A stretch of 54,570 nucleotides of DNA from Rhodococcus yananensis (GCF_020515525.1 NZ_JAIYEP010000025.1:1-54570), one strand, 5' to 3'. Positions 32,772 to 41,607 are shown, numbered from the stretch's first letter. Program-made: numbers and translations. The notes: generated by a model from the letters alone, not told the origin.

Positions 32772-33167
32772 CTAGGGTGCGGCCGTCACCGCCCGTTCGC
32801 CGAGCGGTGCGTCGAGCGGAACCTCGACCGTCCCCGACACCGCGATCATGATGCACATCCGGTCCCGGGTCTCCGGCAGGCGCCCACCGAGCAGTTCGAC
32901 GGTGACGACGTCGTCGCTCTCGGTGACGGCCGGTGCCACCCCGAAGCACTCGGGTGTGCCCGTTTCGAACTGCAGCGAGATGCGGTCGTCGGCCACCCGC
33001 GAATACGACCGCACCGTCAACGGCGCGGCGTCGACGATGTCGGGACGCGCGGTGAACGGCACGGCGTCGGCGGGATGAGGAACCTCCGGCAGCGGTTCGA
33101 CGTCCGGACCGCTCGATCCGCACGCCACCGCGAGCAGGGCACAGGCCACGAATGTGAGGAGACGCAC
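32772..33167 (-). CDS. Small secreted lipoprotein
   Basis: A 131-residue precursor. The N-terminus MRLLTFVACALLAVACGSSG is a lipoprotein signal with lipobox LAVAC (Cys16); the mature part of about 115 residues is rich in strands and has two further Cys (ECFG and MCIM) that may form a disulphide. No family is recognised. GTG33167 is chosen because TACGGT (33175-33180, minus) lies 7 nt upstream, another leaderless pattern, and because it begins exactly at the signal peptide. It is divergent from the ABC exporter genes, 61 bp apart. Confidence 0.75.
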   Translation of the reverse strand: MRLLTFVACALLAVACGSSGPDVEPLPEVPHPADAVPFTARPDIVDAAPLTVRSYSRVADDRISLQFETGTPECFGVAPAVTESDDVVTVELLGGRLPETRDRMCIMIAVSGTVEVPLDAPLGERAVTAAP

Positions 33168-33228
33168 GGATCCCACCGTAGGTGCTCGACGTGGCACTCT
33201 GTACGCCGCGACCGAATACCGGAGGAAC

Positions 33229-34938
33229 ATGAAACTGCCCGTCTTCTTCGACCCGCCACCGCAGGCGATGCCGACACCCGAGATCGTCGTGGACGACGAC
33301 ACCACGCCGCGACGATTCGCGGTGCGCACGATGGTCGCCGCACGCCGGTGGACGATCCCCGCGGCGCTGCTCGTCACGGTGCACCAGGTGTGCGAGACGC
33401 TGGTGCCCGTCGTCATGGGTCAGGCCATCGACCGGGCCGTCGCCACCCGCGACATCGGGGCGTTGTGGACGTGGGTGCTCGTTCTGGCTGCGCTGTTCCT
33501 CGTGCTCACGATCGCCGCGCGGTTCGGTGGCCGGATCGGGCAGGCCGGGATGCTCGCCGTCCAGCATCGGCTGCGCACCCGCGTCACCGACCGCATCCTC
33601 GACGTCCGCGGACTCGGCGGTGAACAGCGGGCGCCCGGTGTCGCCCTGAACATCGCGACGTCCGACGTCGAGCAACTCGCCCGCGGCATCGCCGTCACCG
33701 TCTACCCGATCGGGAACATGGTGGCCGTGCTGTTCGGCGCGATCGTGCTGCTCGGCACGTCCTGGGTGCTCGGTGTCGCGATCCTCGTCGGGGCGCCACT
33801 GATCCTGTGGCTGCTCGACAAGGGCTCCGGTCCGCTGCGTCGCCGCAGCTTCGAGGAGCAACGGGTCGCCGGTGCCGCCGCGGGCACCGCCACCGACCTC
33901 GTCACCGGCATCCGCGTCGTCAAGGGAATCGGTGCCGACGCCGAGGCGTCCCGCCGTTACCGGTCGGCGAGTCGCCGCGCCCTCGACGCGGTGCTCGGTT
34001 CGGCGAAGGCCGAGGGCGCCTACACCGCGACCATGGAATTCGTGTCGGGCCTGCTCATCGTGGGCGTCGCGGTCGCGGCCGGCGCGATGGCCGTCACCGG
34101 CCACCTGACCGTGGGGCAACTGATCACCGTCGTCGGTGTCACCCAGGTCATCATGGCGCCGCTCGCCGCGCTCGGCAGCAACGCCGGTGCGGTGTGGGCT
34201 GCGGCCGTCGCATCGTCCGAGCGGGTCCTCGGGATCCTGCAGGCCCCGCCCGCCGCCCCCACGGGCGACGCCGACACCACCGGCGGCGACCTCGTCGTCG
34301 AGTCCCTGACGGTCGGTGACGTCCGCGACCTCGACCTGACGGTGCGCCGCGGCACGTTCTCGGTGGTCCACGCCGACACCGAGACCGTCGCCGATCTCGT
34401 CGACGTGCTGTCGCGGTCGCGCACCCCCGATGCGGGCCGGATCCTGATCGGCGACGTCGACCTGTTCGACCTCGACCACGCCGCCGCGCGCCGCAACCTT
34501 CGGGTGGCGCCGCACGCATCGCACCTGTTCGAGGGCAGCGTCCTCGACAACATCGCCGCCGGTATCCCCGACGGAGCCCCCGACGCCGACGCCCGCGTCA
34601 CCCGCGCCGTGTTCGCCGCGGCCTGCGACGACGTCGCCCGCGTTCTGCCCGCCGGCCTCGACACGCCCGTCGGGGAAGCGGGACGCATGCTCTCGGGAGG
34701 GCAGCGTCAACGAGTGTCGCTGGCCCGCGCGCTCGCCGCCGGCAGCGAGGCGCTGGTCCTCGTCGATCCGACGACGGCGGTCGACTCCGTCACCGAGGCG
34801 GTCATCGCCGATCGGCTCCCGGAACTGCGTCGCGGTCGCACCACGATCGTGTTCACCCGATCCCCGGCGCTGACGGCCGCGGCCGACGACGTGATCGTCG
34901 TGCCGTCCGTCACCGAACGACTCGAGGAAAACGCATGA
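33229..34938 (+). CDS. Heterodimeric ABC exporter, subunit with degenerate Walker A
   Basis: A 569-residue ABC exporter half-transporter: six membrane helices in the first 330 residues, then a nucleotide-binding domain. The Walker A is lost (residues 375-386 read GTFSVVHADTET, no GxxGxGKS/T), the Q-loop Gln is His (APHASHLFEGS), the catalytic Glu after Walker B is Pro (VDP, Asp513-Pro514) and no H-loop His is seen. The signature LSGGQ (488-492) is intact. It should therefore supply only the signature to the partner's ATP site. GGAGG lies 3 nt before the ATG. It overlaps the second subunit by 4 nt. Substrate unknown. Confidence 0.9.
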   Translation: MKLPVFFDPPPQAMPTPEIVVDDDTTPRRFAVRTMVAARRWTIPAALLVTVHQVCETLVPVVMGQAIDRAVATRDIGALWTWVLVLAALFLVLTIAARFGGRIGQAGMLAVQHRLRTRVTDRILDVRGLGGEQRAPGVALNIATSDVEQLARGIAVTVYPIGNMVAVLFGAIVLLGTSWVLGVAILVGAPLILWLLDKGSGPLRRRSFEEQRVAGAAAGTATDLVTGIRVVKGIGADAEASRRYRSASRRALDAVLGSAKAEGAYTATMEFVSGLLIVGVAVAAGAMAVTGHLTVGQLITVVGVTQVIMAPLAALGSNAGAVWAAAVASSERVLGILQAPPAAPTGDADTTGGDLVVESLTVGDVRDLDLTVRRGTFSVVHADTETVADLVDVLSRSRTPDAGRILIGDVDLFDLDHAAARRNLRVAPHASHLFEGSVLDNIAAGIPDGAPDADARVTRAVFAAACDDVARVLPAGLDTPVGEAGRMLSGGQRQRVSLARALAAGSEALVLVDPTTAVDSVTEAVIADRLPELRRGRTTIVFTRSPALTAAADDVIVVPSVTERLEENA

Positions 34939-36719
34939 GCACCCCCATTCCGGCGCACGCCGGTGAACGGTTCCGCACCGCCGATGCGCGCGGCACGCTC
35001 CGTGTGGCGATCGCCGCGTTCTCCGGTCGTGGCGCCGCGGTGGTGGGTGTGTTCGTCGTGCTCGTCGCTGCGGCGACGGCGGGGCTGGTCACCCCGTGGG
35101 CGATGGGCCGGTCGGTGGACGTCGCCCTCGACGGCGGTGACCTCGGTGACATCGCGTGGCTGGGACTGGCGATGGTCGTCGGCACCGCCGTGTACGCGGG
35201 GCTCGGTGGGCTCGGACTCGTCCTGACCTCGCGACTGTTCGAGACGGCGCTGGCGCGGGTGCGCGAACGCATGCTCGACGCCGCGATGCGTCTGCCGCTC
35301 GCCCGCATCGAATCGGCGGGCAGCGGCGATCTGGTGTCGCGGGCAACCGACGACGTCGCGCAGGTCAGCGACGCCATCCGTTCGACCGCACCCGTCGTGT
35401 CCGGGTCGTTGTTCACCGTCGTGCTCACCATGTTCGGGTTGGCCGCCCTCGACTGGCGGTTCCTGATCGTGCTCGTCGTGGTGCTGCCGATCCACTATCT
35501 CGGTGCCCGCATGTACACGCGGGACGCACCACCGATCTACCGGGAGTCGCGGATCGCGATGGGCGAACGCGCCCACCATGTGCTCGGCGGCATCCGCGGC
35601 CTCCCGACGGTGCACGCCTTCGACCTGGGGTCGCGGCTCGCCGGGCCCATCGACCATCATTCGTGGTGGGTCGCGCGGTGGGAGCTGCGGGCGCGGATCG
35701 TCGTCAACCGGCTGTTCGGGCGGGTCAACCTCGCCGAGTTCCTCGGCATGTCGTCGATCCTGCTCGTCGGATTCGCGTTGGTGGACAGCGGGGAGATCTC
35801 CGTCGGTGTCACCACCACCGCGATGCTGTTCTTCCTCCGACTGTTCGGTCCGATGGGGCAACTGCTGGTCGTCATGGACGAACTGCAGAGCGGACTGTCG
35901 TCGCTGTCGCGCATCGCGGGTCTGATCGAGGAATGCGAAGAGCACATCGGCGGCGACGCGCCGCGGGACGCACCGGCACCGGCGGGACGTGAACTCGTCG
36001 CCCACGGTGTGCGGTTCGGGTACGACGGCGGCCCCGAGATCCTGCACGGCGTCGACCTGACCATCCGCGACGGCGAACACGTCGCGTTGGTCGGGGCGTC
36101 CGGGGCGGGGAAGACGACGTTCGCGGCGGTGCTCGCCGGGGTGCACCCGCCGACCGTCGGTGCCGTCACGTTCGGGGGTGTGCCCATCGGTGATCTCGGC
36201 GACGCCCGGCGCACGAAGGACATCGCTCTGGTCACCCAGGAGGTGCACGTGTTCTCCGGCTCGGTCCGCGACGATCTGCGGATGGCCGCCCCGGACGCGT
36301 CCGACGAACGTCTCGTCGGGGTGCTCGAACGGGTCGGAGCGCACGGCTGGGTGTCGCGGCTGCCGGCGGGCCTGGACTCCGAGGTCGGTGCCGGCGGGCA
36401 CGTCCTGACACCGATGCAGGAACAGCAACTCGCGTTGGCCCGCCTGATCCTGCTGGATCCGGCGCTGGTGATCCTCGACGAGGCCACCGCCGACGCCGGA
36501 TCGGCCGGCGCCGACCGCCTCGAGTCGTCGGCGGAGGAGGCGTTGAAGGGACGATCCGCGCTGATCGTCGCGCACCGGCTCAGTCAGGCGGCGCGCGCCG
36601 ACCGGGTGGTGCTCATGGACGGCGGTCGCATCGTCGAGGAGGGGTCACACGACGAGTTGGTCGCGCGCGGCGGCCGGTACGCGACGTTGTGGGCGGCGTG
36701 GAGTCGGGGGCGTTCGTAG
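34935..36719 (+). CDS. Heterodimeric ABC exporter, subunit with intact Walker A/B
   Basis: A 594-residue half-transporter with six membrane helices and a full nucleotide-binding core: Walker A GASGAGKT at 387-394, Q-loop VTQEVHVFSGS, Walker B ILDE (Asp515, Glu516) and H-loop His547 in VAHRLSQ. The signature motif, however, is LTPMQ (491-495) instead of LSGGQ. With the upstream subunit, exactly one composite ATP site is complete (this Walker A/B plus the partner's LSGGQ), and the other is lost on both sides. ATG overlaps the upstream stop (ATGA). It ends 1 bp from the convergent AEC gene. Confidence 0.92.
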   Translation: MSTPIPAHAGERFRTADARGTLRVAIAAFSGRGAAVVGVFVVLVAAATAGLVTPWAMGRSVDVALDGGDLGDIAWLGLAMVVGTAVYAGLGGLGLVLTSRLFETALARVRERMLDAAMRLPLARIESAGSGDLVSRATDDVAQVSDAIRSTAPVVSGSLFTVVLTMFGLAALDWRFLIVLVVVLPIHYLGARMYTRDAPPIYRESRIAMGERAHHVLGGIRGLPTVHAFDLGSRLAGPIDHHSWWVARWELRARIVVNRLFGRVNLAEFLGMSSILLVGFALVDSGEISVGVTTTAMLFFLRLFGPMGQLLVVMDELQSGLSSLSRIAGLIEECEEHIGGDAPRDAPAPAGRELVAHGVRFGYDGGPEILHGVDLTIRDGEHVALVGASGAGKTTFAAVLAGVHPPTVGAVTFGGVPIGDLGDARRTKDIALVTQEVHVFSGSVRDDLRMAAPDASDERLVGVLERVGAHGWVSRLPAGLDSEVGAGGHVLTPMQEQQLALARLILLDPALVILDEATADAGSAGADRLESSAEEALKGRSALIVAHRLSQAARADRVVLMDGGRIVEEGSHDELVARGGRYATLWAAWSRGRS

Positions 36720-36720
36720 A

Positions 36721-37647
36721 TCAGGTGAGGAGCACGGTCGCGAGGGCGATGGCGGGGACCGCGGCGAGCGTCGTGACGAGCGCGGCGTCGCGGGCCAGGA
36801 CGGTGCCCCGCCCGTACGCGGCGGCGTACACGAACACGCTCTGCGCGGTCGGGAGCATCGCCACGACGACCACCGCGAACAGGCCTTCGTCGTCGAGGTG
36901 CAGCAGGTAGCGGCCCATCGCGTACGCCAGCACCGGTTGCACGACGATCTTGAGGAACGAGGCGACGGCGACGTCGCGGCGCGGGCTGGTGCCGCGTTGC
37001 AGTACCCGCACGCCCTGCAGCGACAGCCCGAATGCGAGGAGGGCGCCGGGAACGGACGCCCCGCCGAGCAGTTGGATCGGTTGCATCAGCGCAGTCGGTA
37101 CCGTCCATCCGGTGCCGGCGACGATCAGCCCGGCGGCGCCCGCAAGGACGATGGGGTTCTTGAACGGCGCGGTGACCGTGTCCCACCGCGACGCACCCTC
37201 CCGCATGGTCGACACGTCGAGTGCGGTGAGCGCGAGGGTGGAGAGCACGATGATCTGGAACAGCATCAGGGGCGCCACGAACGAGGCGTCGCCGAGGACG
37301 AACACGGCGATGGGGATTCCGAGGTTCGCGGAGTTCACGTACGACGAGGCGAGCGCACCGACCACCAGTTCGGGAACGGCGCGGCGCAACCACAGTCGCG
37401 CGACGAGGAGGTAGACCGCCGCGACGACCAGCGCGGTCGCGGCACCGACGTACAGGTGTTCGGAGAAGATCGACGACAGGTCGGAGGTCGCGAGTGCATC
37501 GAACAGCAACGCGGGCGTCGCGACGACGAACACGATCTTGCTGAGCACCGTCTGCGCGTCGGCGCCGAGCGTGCCTCGGCGTCCGAGTACGAACCCGATT
37601 GCGATGATCACGAAGATCACAGTGAATCCCGAGATCACGCCAGACAC
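36721..37647 (-). CDS. AEC family (auxin efflux carrier-like) permease
   Basis: A 308-residue membrane protein with about ten helices in two repeats and the family hallmarks FVVATPALLFDALA and SYVNSANLGIPIAVFVLGD (the Asn-containing discontinuous helix). Bacterial AEC proteins carry organic acids such as malate or malonate, but the substrate here is unknown. GTG37647 gives a normal N-terminus (MSGVISGFTVIFVIIAIGF). It converges tightly on the ABC exporter. Confidence 0.88.
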   Translation of the reverse strand: MSGVISGFTVIFVIIAIGFVLGRRGTLGADAQTVLSKIVFVVATPALLFDALATSDLSSIFSEHLYVGAATALVVAAVYLLVARLWLRRAVPELVVGALASSYVNSANLGIPIAVFVLGDASFVAPLMLFQIIVLSTLALTALDVSTMREGASRWDTVTAPFKNPIVLAGAAGLIVAGTGWTVPTALMQPIQLLGGASVPGALLAFGLSLQGVRVLQRGTSPRRDVAVASFLKIVVQPVLAYAMGRYLLHLDDEGLFAVVVVAMLPTAQSVFVYAAAYGRGTVLARDAALVTTLAAVPAIALATVLLT

Positions 37648-37684
37648 GATTGCCCAGTCTAACGATCTGAGCGGGGTGGGTTGT

Positions 37685-37741
37685 CGAGTGTGCAGCTACG
37701 GGCCGTTCACCGGGTGGAACACGTCGATATGTGCACACTCG
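37685..37741. repeat. CGAGTGTGCA inverted repeat upstream of the DUF559-like gene
   Basis: CGAGTGTGCA (37685-37694) and TGCACACTCG (37732-37741) are exact 10-bp reverse complements with a 37-nt spacer. The GAGTGTGCAG core recurs in the hairpin after the same gene (38671-38727), so the gene is framed by related elements. Confidence 0.75.
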
Positions 37742-37809
37742 GCGGAGTTGTCCACAGGTGCGCGACAAGGGGGTTCCCGATCGGGGTGCCGTCCGGCATC
37801 GTGTCGGAA

Positions 37810-38673
37810 ATGGGGGAATTCGACAGGCCCTTCCTCGGGTCGGAGGCGGTAGCACAGGGCAAGGTCGGGCAGGGGCAGTTGCGGCGCTTCACGCGGCTGT
37901 ACCGCAACGTGTACATCGACGCTTCCGTCCCGCTCGACGCGGCGCATCGTGCGCACGCGGCATGGTTGTGGTCGGGGCGTGTCGGCGTCGTGGCAGGTCT
38001 GTCCGCGGCAGCGATGCACGGGAGTAGGTGGATCGATGTGCGAGAACCCGCCGAACTCGTCCGGCACGGAAGCCGTCGGGGTTGTACGGGTGTGCTCGTC
38101 CACGGCGATACCTTGCTCAGCGACGAGGTGTGCGACGTGCGAGGACTTCCCGTGACGACACCCGCCCGCACCGGGTTCGACCTGGGCCGGTGGCTGGCCC
38201 GTGACGACGCGGTCGCCAGGCTCGACGAACTGTGTCGCGTCACGCGGCTCCAACCGGCCGAGATCGCTGCGCTGGCCGAGCGGCACTCCGGAGAACGGGG
38301 GCTGGCGAAGCTCACCGATGTGCTCGCGCTCGTCGATCCGGGTGCGGAGTCGCCGCAGGAGTCCCGCGTCCGACTGCTCTTCGTCCGTTCCGGACTCCCG
38401 GTGCCGCAGACCCAGGTGCCGATCGTCGACGGACACCGGGTGATCGGTCACGCCGACCTGGGCTGGCCGCGGTGGCGTGTCGCCGTCGAGTACGAGGGTG
38501 CCCACCACTGGACCGATCCGCGACAGCGGACCGTCGACATCGAACGGTACGAGGAGTTCGCGGCTCTCGGATGGGCGGTGATCCGGGTGAACTCCGAGTT
38601 GCTGCGTCGCACGCCGCGCACGGTCGTCGAGCGGGTCCGGAGACATCTGCGTGACGCGGGTGCGCCGGTGTGA
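37810..38673 (+). CDS. DUF559/Vsr-like endonuclease-fold protein with AbiEi-like N-terminus
   Basis: A 287-residue protein of a family found in many copies in actinobacteria. The N-terminal half (QLRRFTRLYRNVYIDASVPL, AAWLWSGRVGVVAGLSAAAMHG) resembles the winged-helix and antitoxin-like part of AbiEi proteins. The C-terminal half (HADLGWPRWRVAVEYEGAHHW ... LGWAVIRVNSELLRRTPRTVVERVRRHL) has the DUF559/very-short-patch-repair endonuclease fold with Asp and Glu of a PD-(D/E)xK core. Nuclease activity is unproven. ATG37810 is chosen; GTG37801 is possible and the longer open frame contains the flanking repeat. The stop codon lies in the 3' hairpin. Confidence 0.75.
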   Translation: MGEFDRPFLGSEAVAQGKVGQGQLRRFTRLYRNVYIDASVPLDAAHRAHAAWLWSGRVGVVAGLSAAAMHGSRWIDVREPAELVRHGSRRGCTGVLVHGDTLLSDEVCDVRGLPVTTPARTGFDLGRWLARDDAVARLDELCRVTRLQPAEIAALAERHSGERGLAKLTDVLALVDPGAESPQESRVRLLFVRSGLPVPQTQVPIVDGHRVIGHADLGWPRWRVAVEYEGAHHWTDPRQRTVDIERYEEFAALGWAVIRVNSELLRRTPRTVVERVRRHLRDAGAPV

Positions 38674-38727
38674 GTGTGCAGTTATCGGTGGTTTTCGGGC
38701 CTCGAGGCGCCGACAACTGCACACTCA
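38671..38727. repeat. Hairpin at the DUF559-like gene 3' end
   Basis: The arms 38671-38688 (TGAGTGTGCAGTTATCGG) and 38710-38727 match at 17 of 18 positions. It begins with the stop codon of the DUF559-like gene and lies before the convergent rpsR2, so it may terminate transcription from both sides. It shares GAGTGTGCAG with the repeat at 37685. Confidence 0.85.
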
Positions 38728-38754
38728 CCAACGGGTGCCGTTCGGGCAGAGAGG

Positions 38755-39012
38755 TTACTTGCCGCTGACGTAGGGCAGCAGAGCCATCTCGCGCGCGTTC
38801 TTGACGGCGATGGCCACCTGACGCTGCTGCTGCGGGGTCAGACCGGTGACGCGACGGCTGCGGATCTTGCCGCGGTCGGAGATGAACGTGCGGAGCAGGT
38901 TCACGTCCTTGTAGTCGACGTGGTCGATCTTCGCCGCGAAGAGCGGATTCTTCTTCGGCTTGCGGCCCTCGACAGCGCGTGACTTCTTCGACGATCCTCG
39001 TTTGACTGCCAT
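38755..39012 (-). CDS. rpsR2: Ribosomal protein bS18, zinc-independent paralogue
   Basis: An 85-residue S18 with the conserved [49 protein letters not shown]. The CxxC zinc site that precedes IDYKDV in the standard protein is replaced ([15 protein letters not shown]), marking the C-minus form made in zinc starvation. It is the last gene of the minus-strand cluster rpmB2-rpmG2-rpsN2-rpsR2. Confidence 0.95.
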   Translation of the reverse strand: MAVKRGSSKKSRAVEGRKPKKNPLFAAKIDHVDYKDVNLLRTFISDRGKIRSRRVTGLTPQQQRQVAIAVKNAREMALLPYVSGK

Positions 39013-39022
39013 ACCTCGCTCC

Positions 39023-39328
39023 TCACCAGCTCGACTTGTGGACGCCGGGGAGCTCCCCGCGGTGGGCCAGCTCACGCACACGCACGCGCGACAGGCCGAA
39101 CTTGCGCAGGTGGCCGCGAGGGCGGCCGTCCACGGCATCTCGATTGCGCAATCGTACCGGACTCGCGTCACGGGGCAGGCGCTGGAGGGTGGCCTGAGCT
39201 GCGGCTCGGTCGGTGGGTGTGCTCGACGGCCGTCGGATGATCGCCTTCAGCTCCGCGCGACGCTCGGCGTACCGGGCGACGATCTCCTCTCGCTGCCGGT
39301 TGCGGGCGATCTTCGATTTTTTGGCCAC
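39023..39328 (-). CDS. rpsN2: Ribosomal protein uS14, zinc-independent long form
   Basis: A 101-residue S14 of the long, Cys-free type ([75 protein letters not shown]). The zinc-binding short S14 would be about 61 residues with four Cys. GTG39328 starts 2 bp after the rpmG2 stop, so the genes are translationally linked. Confidence 0.95.
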   Translation of the reverse strand: MAKKSKIARNRQREEIVARYAERRAELKAIIRRPSSTPTDRAAAQATLQRLPRDASPVRLRNRDAVDGRPRGHLRKFGLSRVRVRELAHRGELPGVHKSSW

Positions 39329-39330
39329 GG

Positions 39331-39495
39331 CTACTTCTCCTCGCGGAAGTCGACGTGTCGGCGCAGCGTCGGATCGTATTTGCGCAGGACGAGCCGGTCG
39401 GGGTCGTTGCGACGGTTCTTGCGGGTGACGTACGTGTGGCCGGTTCCGGCGGTCGACCGCAGCTTGACGATGGGGCGCAGTTCGTTGCGGGCCAT
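39331..39495 (-). CDS. rpmG2: Ribosomal protein bL33, zinc-independent paralogue
   Basis: A 54-residue L33 ([19 protein letters not shown], then [21 protein letters not shown]) with no Cys pair, unlike the zinc-binding form. The ATG overlaps the rpmB2 stop by 1 nt (TGATG). Confidence 0.95.
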   Translation of the reverse strand: MARNELRPIVKLRSTAGTGHTYVTRKNRRNDPDRLVLRKYDPTLRRHVDFREEK

Positions 39496-39731
39496 CAGAT
39501 CTTCTCCCCGCGGGTACGCAGACGCGCGACGACAGCGTCGATGCCGTCGCGGTCGACGGTCTTGATGCCCTTTGCGGACAGCGTCAGGGTGACGCGCCGC
39601 CCGAGCGAGGGTACGTAGTACGTCTTGCGCTGGATGTTCGGGTTCCAGCGGCGGTTGGTGCGGACGTGGGAGTGGGAGACGGATTTCCCGAATCCGGGGG
39701 AGCGTCCGGTGAGCTGGCAGTGCGCAGACAC
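39495..39731 (-). CDS. rpmB2: Ribosomal protein bL28, zinc-independent paralogue
   Basis: A 78-residue L28 with the usual [28 protein letters not shown] block but without the full Cys4 zinc site. GTG39731 has an AGGAAGGA ribosome site 8 nt upstream. It is the first gene of the minus-strand cluster, and the Zur-like boxes stand 38 bp and 92 bp upstream. Confidence 0.94.
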   Translation of the reverse strand: MSAHCQLTGRSPGFGKSVSHSHVRTNRRWNPNIQRKTYYVPSLGRRVTLTLSAKGIKTVDRDGIDAVVARLRTRGEKI

Positions 39732-39768
39732 GGGTTGTCCTTCCTTCGTCGCACGCACAACACGTAAC

Positions 39769-39784
39769 GACAATCATTTTCGAC
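39769..39784. promoter_or_regulatory. Zur-like box 1
   Basis: GACAATCATTTTCGAC resembles the actinobacterial Zur operator (TGAAAATNATTTTCA type), 38 bp upstream of rpmB2. Zur with zinc would block transcription, so the alternative ribosomal proteins would be made only when zinc is scarce. Confidence 0.6.
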
Positions 39785-39822
39785 AAACGGCTCCGATGAG
39801 GTTACGCTCTCGAACCATTGAT

Positions 39823-39838
39823 GACAACCATTTTCGAA
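39823..39838. promoter_or_regulatory. Zur-like box 2
   Basis: GACAACCATTTTCGAA repeats the pattern of box 1 and lies in the leader of the CobW-like gene, just upstream of its ribosome site. A TACGCT hexamer at 39803-39808 could be the -10. Two boxes in one divergent region would let Zur repress both operons. Confidence 0.6.
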
Positions 39839-39847
39839 AGGGGTGCT

Positions 39848-41074
39848 GTGGACACCAGGACACCGCTGATCGTCGTGTCCGGTCGCGACCCGGGGACCGC
39901 CGGTGCCGCTGCCTCGCTACTGAAGGCCGGCACGATCGTCGTCCACCACGACCTCCGGGAACTCGCACAAGGGCTCGTGCGCCGTACCGTGACCACCGTC
40001 GACGACCGCCGCGACACACCGCTCGAACTTGCCCACGGCTGCGTCTCCTGCACTCTGCGTGAAGACCTGCTGCCGCTGCTGCGGAGCCTGCACCGGCGTA
40101 GCAACGTCGACCGGATCGTGCTGCGCCTCGACCCACAACTCGAACCCGAAGCCGTGTGCTGGGCCATCGAGCACGTCGTGGTCGCCGACGTTGTCGGGCA
40201 GATCGACGGACCCGCCGCCCGTGACGTTCGGGTCGACGCCGTGGTCACGTGTCTCGACGCTGCCACCTGGCTCGACGACGCGAGCGGTGACGAGGAGATC
40301 TCCACCACTCCCGACGACGAGCGCACCGTCGCGCAGGTGGTCGTCGGGCAGGTCGAGTTCGCCGACGCCCTCGTCGTCCGGCCGGGCGCCGACGGCTGGC
40401 AGCAGGCCCGCCTGCACGCCGTGCTCACCCGCCTGGCACCCGACGCGCCGGTCGTGTGGTCCGCGACCCCCGATGTCGAGGCCCTGCTGCTGCGCATCCC
40501 GCCGACGGCGCGCCGCGGCGAGATCAGCGGCGCGTATTCGCCGCTGCTGCGCGGCCAGCCACCGCTCGACGACGACTGCGGGGTGCGACTGCTCGAGTTC
40601 GCCGCGCAGCGTCCCTTCCACCCGGAGCGGCTGCACGAGGCAATCGACGTGCTGCTCGACGGGGTGATCCGCACCCGCGGCCGCGTGTGGGTGGCGACCC
40701 AGCCCGATACCGCGCTGCTCATCGAATCCGCCGGGGGCGGGCTGCGGGTCGCGCACGCCGGGCCGTGGCTGGCGTCGATGACCCCCGAACAGCTCGCCGA
40801 GGCGCCCGACACGCGGCTGGCGATGGCGGCGCTGCGCTGGGACGAAACCTACGGCGACCGCGACACCTCCCTCGTCGTGCTGGTCCACGATGCCGACCCT
40901 GAGGCGATCCTCGGCGCGTTGGGTGAGGCATTGCTCACCGACGACGAGTTCGCCCATCCCGAGTTGTGGCCGATGTGGGACGACCCCTTCGGCCACCACC
41001 ACCGTGACCCCTGCACCGACGACGGCGTCGATGCGGGCACCCGTGCCGACGCACAGCCGAATACAGAGAGGTGA
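39848..41074 (+). CDS. CobW-like protein lacking the P-loop, in the zinc-starvation ribosome cluster
   Basis: A 408-residue member of the CobW/COG0523 family by overall layout: an N-terminal half with the metal-site motif [15 protein letters not shown] (Cys65, Cys68) and a C-terminal CobW domain ([33 protein letters not shown]). The Walker A is destroyed ([11 protein letters not shown] at 11-21), so GTP hydrolysis is unlikely. The C-terminus is His/Asp rich ([15 protein letters not shown]). In mycobacteria the zinc-starvation ribosomal operon includes a CobW-like gene tied to ribosome hibernation (Mrf); this is a plausible counterpart. GTG39848 follows GAAAGGGG by 4 nt; an upstream ATG39821 would overlap the Zur box. 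Confidence 0.8.
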   Translation: MDTRTPLIVVSGRDPGTAGAAASLLKAGTIVVHHDLRELAQGLVRRTVTTVDDRRDTPLELAHGCVSCTLREDLLPLLRSLHRRSNVDRIVLRLDPQLEPEAVCWAIEHVVVADVVGQIDGPAARDVRVDAVVTCLDAATWLDDASGDEEISTTPDDERTVAQVVVGQVEFADALVVRPGADGWQQARLHAVLTRLAPDAPVVWSATPDVEALLLRIPPTARRGEISGAYSPLLRGQPPLDDDCGVRLLEFAAQRPFHPERLHEAIDVLLDGVIRTRGRVWVATQPDTALLIESAGGGLRVAHAGPWLASMTPEQLAEAPDTRLAMAALRWDETYGDRDTSLVVLVHDADPEAILGALGEALLTDDEFAHPELWPMWDDPFGHHHRDPCTDDGVDAGTRADAQPNTER

Positions 41075-41079
41075 TCGAC

Positions 41080-41337
41080 GTGAAATCAGATATCCACCCC
41101 GACTACCATCCAGTGGTCTTTCAGGACGCGAACACCGGGTCGACGTTCCTGACCCGTTCGACGGTCGTGTCCGACCGCACGATCGAGTGGTCGGACGGGA
41201 ACACCTACCCGCTGGTGGTCGTCGATGTCACCAGCGAATCGCATCCGTTCTGGACGGGTACCGCCCGCAACCTCGACACGGCCGGCCGCGTCGAGAAGTT
41301 CGAACGCAAGTACGGCCGCCGTGTGCGCTCCCAGTAG
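41080..41337 (+). CDS. rpmE2: Ribosomal protein bL31, type B (zinc-independent)
   Basis: An 85-residue L31 type B ([50 protein letters not shown]) with no Cys. GTG41080 is chosen: AGAGAGG (41065-41071) lies 8 nt upstream and the protein then begins with the usual MKxDIHPDYH. It is 5 bp downstream of the CobW-like gene, in the same operon. Confidence 0.95.
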   Translation: MKSDIHPDYHPVVFQDANTGSTFLTRSTVVSDRTIEWSDGNTYPLVVVDVTSESHPFWTGTARNLDTAGRVEKFERKYGRRVRSQ

Positions 41338-41389
41338 CCGGAGTGACCGGATGTACACACGGGTCGCAGGAGAGGAGAGGTAGAAACCG

Positions 41390-41563
41390 ATGGCAGTTCC
41401 GAAACGACGCATGTCCCGCTCGAACACGCGCAGTCGCCGCGCGCAGTGGAACACCGCGGCGCCTGATCTGGTGCCGGTGACGGTACACGGCGTCACGCAC
41501 CGCGTTCCCCGCCGACTGGTGAAGGCCGTCCAACTCGGAGTGATCGACCCCGACACACTCTGA
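41390..41563 (+). CDS. rpmF: Ribosomal protein bL32
   Basis: A 57-residue L32 starting [20 protein letters not shown] and ending [18 protein letters not shown], the same length as M. tuberculosis RpmF. The Cys zinc ribbon is absent. AGGAGAGGAGAGG (41368-41380) is a very strong purine-rich site about 10 nt upstream. It is the third gene of the plus-strand zinc-starvation set and the last before mprA. Confidence 0.94.
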   Translation: MAVPKRRMSRSNTRSRRAQWNTAAPDLVPVTVHGVTHRVPRRLVKAVQLGVIDPDTL

Positions 41564-41566
41564 CGG

Positions 41567-41584
41567 TTCTCAGCCGACTCTCAG
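41567..41584 (+). promoter_or_regulatory. MprA-like direct repeat upstream of mprA
   Basis: TTCTCAG (41567-41573) and CTCTCAG (41578-41584) are direct repeats with an 11-bp period, 24 bp upstream of the mprA start. MprA is known to bind loosely conserved direct repeats and to control itself. The same arrangement stands before pepD. Confidence 0.55.
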
Positions 41585-41607
41585 TGGCCGGGGCCAAAAT
41601 GGTGCCC

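Noticed and set aside
31503-33623. 706-codon plus-strand frame
   Set aside because: Antisense to the MFS and lipoprotein genes and out of frame with the ABC gene; Arg/His/Gly-rich shadow.
36720-36720. Terminator between the ABC exporter and the AEC gene
   Set aside because: The two stops are 1 bp apart and no hairpin with symmetric arms is visible there.
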